A stretch of 35,920 nt of DNA from Omnitrophica bacterium RIFCSPHIGHO2_02_FULL_51_18 (GTDB lineage Bacteria; Omnitrophota; Gorgyraeia; 2-02-FULL-51-18): assembly GCA_001804125.1 (NCBI GenBank), contig MHFI01000010.1, positions 1 to 35,920 on the forward strand, in the 5' to 3' direction. Shown here piece by piece: positions 34,486 through 35,920 of the stretch. Both the position numbers and the translations under genes were made by a program. The notes beneath the pieces were generated by a model that made no database searches, had not been told where the DNA came from, and saw only the letters and a program-made list of their open reading frames with translations. Every line of letters begins with the position of its first letter. The first letter of the stretch is position 1.

Positions 34486-35920
34486 CTATGCTTCAAGAGT
34501 TATTTTGGCCACAATCAGCGTAATGTCATCATGCTGTTCGGCTTTTCCCATAAATTTATTGAGATCCGCGATGGCTTCTTCCAAAATTTCACCCGCGGAG
34601 CGCGCCCTGACTTCGGACAAAACGGCCTGCAGCCTTTCAACCGTATACTCCTCCTTTTTTTTGTTTCTTGCCTCACTGACGCCGTCCGAGTAAAAGGCGA
34701 AAATGTCGCCTTCGTTCAAATGCCATTTGAAATTCAAGAAGCAGACTCCCGGCAAAATACCGATGGGCATTCCTCCTTCGGCGCTTAAAAGCTTGGATTT
34801 ACCCTGCGAGTTCACAACCACCAGCGGCAAATGGCCCCCATTCGAGAAGAGAAGCTCTTGGTTTTTAATGTCAAATACCCCGTAAGTGAGCGTCACAAAA
34901 AGGCCGCCGGTGGAGCCCGAAGCCACCGAATCGTTCAAATCCAGCAGCACGTCCGCCGGGTCCGTTTTCCGGTGCGCTGAAAATTTAAATTCGGAAACGA
35001 CTTTGGCCATGAAGAGTGCGGCCGGCGTGCCCTTTCCGGAAACGTCCCCGACCATGATCCCTATTTTCTGGCCTTCCAATTCCAAAAACGTATAAAGGTC
35101 GCCGCCGACTTCCTTGGCAGGCTTCATATAAGCGGCGATCTGGATCCCCTTCCTTTCAGGCGCCTTTTCGGGCAGAAAACTTCTCTGAATCTGGCTTGCG
35201 ATCTTGAGCTCTTTCTCCATCGACTCGCGTTTGTGCATTTCCTGGATCGTGCGGCCAAACGTGGCGGACGCATAGATGACAATCGCCCCGCTCACAGGCA
35301 AAAATAAGTCCACCCAGAGACCCCACTGGATGAAGAGGCAGACAACCGCCACGACAAATAGGATCAAGGTCAAAATAACCCCTAAAAAAGAAACGAAAAG
35401 TCTTCTGTTAAAAGCGGTCCACACGACCCACACGCTCAAAAAAAGCAGAACTAAAGCGTTTGAAAACCGCCCCGCGCGGCGGATAAAATCTCTGTTCAAC
35501 AGACTGTTCAAAACATTGGCATGAATGCCCACATTCGGATAAATGGGCTCAAGCGGCGTCGCGTTGGCGTCGTACGTGGCCGTTGCCGTGTGGCCGACGA
35601 TGCAGATCTTTCCCTTAAGCTTCGAAAGGTCCAACAGGGGCTTTTCGTTATCATAAATCTGGCGCTGGGAATACAGGATCTGATAATACGAATAATGCCG
35701 AAACGTGTGCTCCCAGATGCCCGCATAATTGATCAGCAGGTAGCCTTGATCGTCCAGGGGAACCCGGAGCTTATTTCCCAAATTCAGGTGATGGGCTGAA
35801 TCCACAAAAACCTTCTGCCGGTCTATCGTCAGCAAATCCATGGCGGCTTCAAGGCTGATGTGAAAAAAATCTTTATCCTGATACCGGATCACCGGCATGA
35901 TTCTTCTTCGCTTGCCATCC
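34486..35920 (-). CDS. CHASE2 sensor with PP2C/SpoIIE phosphatase domain, N-terminus truncated by the window edge
   Basis: KGKICIVGHTATATYDANATPLEPIYPNVGIHANVLNSLL CHASE2; AAYMKPAKEVGGDLYTFLE...MVGDVSGKGTPAALFMA...FYSDGVSEARN PP2C; frame is open to the window end. Confidence 0.9.
   Translation of the reverse strand, partial: DGKRRRIMPVIRYQDKDFFHISLEAAMDLLTIDRQKVFVDSAHHLNLGNKLRVPLDDQGYLLINYAGIWEHTFRHYSYYQILYSQRQIYDNEKPLLDLSKLKGKICIVGHTATATYDANATPLEPIYPNVGIHANVLNSLLNRDFIRRAGRFSNALVLLFLSVWVVWTAFNRRLFVSFLGVILTLILFVVAVVCLFIQWGLWVDLFLPVSGAIVIYASATFGRTIQEMHKRESMEKELKIASQIQRSFLPEKAPERKGIQIAAYMKPAKEVGGDLYTFLELEGQKIGIMVGDVSGKGTPAALFMAKVVSEFKFSAHRKTDPADVLLDLNDSVASGSTGGLFVTLTYGVFDIKNQELLFSNGGHLPLVVVNSQGKSKLLSAEGGMPIGILPGVCFLNFKWHLNEGDIFAFYSDGVSEARNKKKEEYTVERLQAVLSEVRARSAGEILEEAIADLNKFMGKAEQHDDITLIVAKITLEA

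Overview
The window looks like a bacterial chromosome segment, possibly from an uncultured Omnitrophota-like lineage; that placement is a weak inference from gene content. The core genes are mostly on the minus strand: PCD/phhB, a CDGSH protein, smpB-ssrA, a CHASE2-GGDEF cyclase, tRNA-Leu(CAG), citrate synthase, an aspartase/fumarase, GH57 with DUF4912, a PMT-family glycosyltransferase, pyruvoyl-dependent arginine decarboxylase, comEC, leuS, tRNA-Leu(CAA), tRNA-Ala(GGC), a ZIP transporter, AddA/AddB-like helicase-nucleases, a ComFB-like protein and an edge-truncated CHASE2-PP2C phosphatase. An accessory island of about 8 kb (~17.5-25.7 kb) lies between leuS and tRNA-Leu(CAA). It carries HigBA-like toxin-antitoxin genes, DUF2924 plus a large serine recombinase, and a compact minus-strand gene run: BrnT, BrnA, a HEPN-like protein, a cryptic ORF, a NucS/DUF91-like nuclease with a long C-terminal extension, a PIN-like protein and a lipoprotein. 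This run, with several 4-bp ATGA overlaps, is the best candidate for an undescribed (defence-like) system. The other strong signal is a set of structured palindromic elements. Some abut start codons with the Shine-Dalgarno inside a stem (smpB, glycosyltransferase). Some sit directly on tRNA/tmRNA 3' ends. One is inserted in frame in leuS, and one is a heptamer-phased inverted array between smpB and ssrA.
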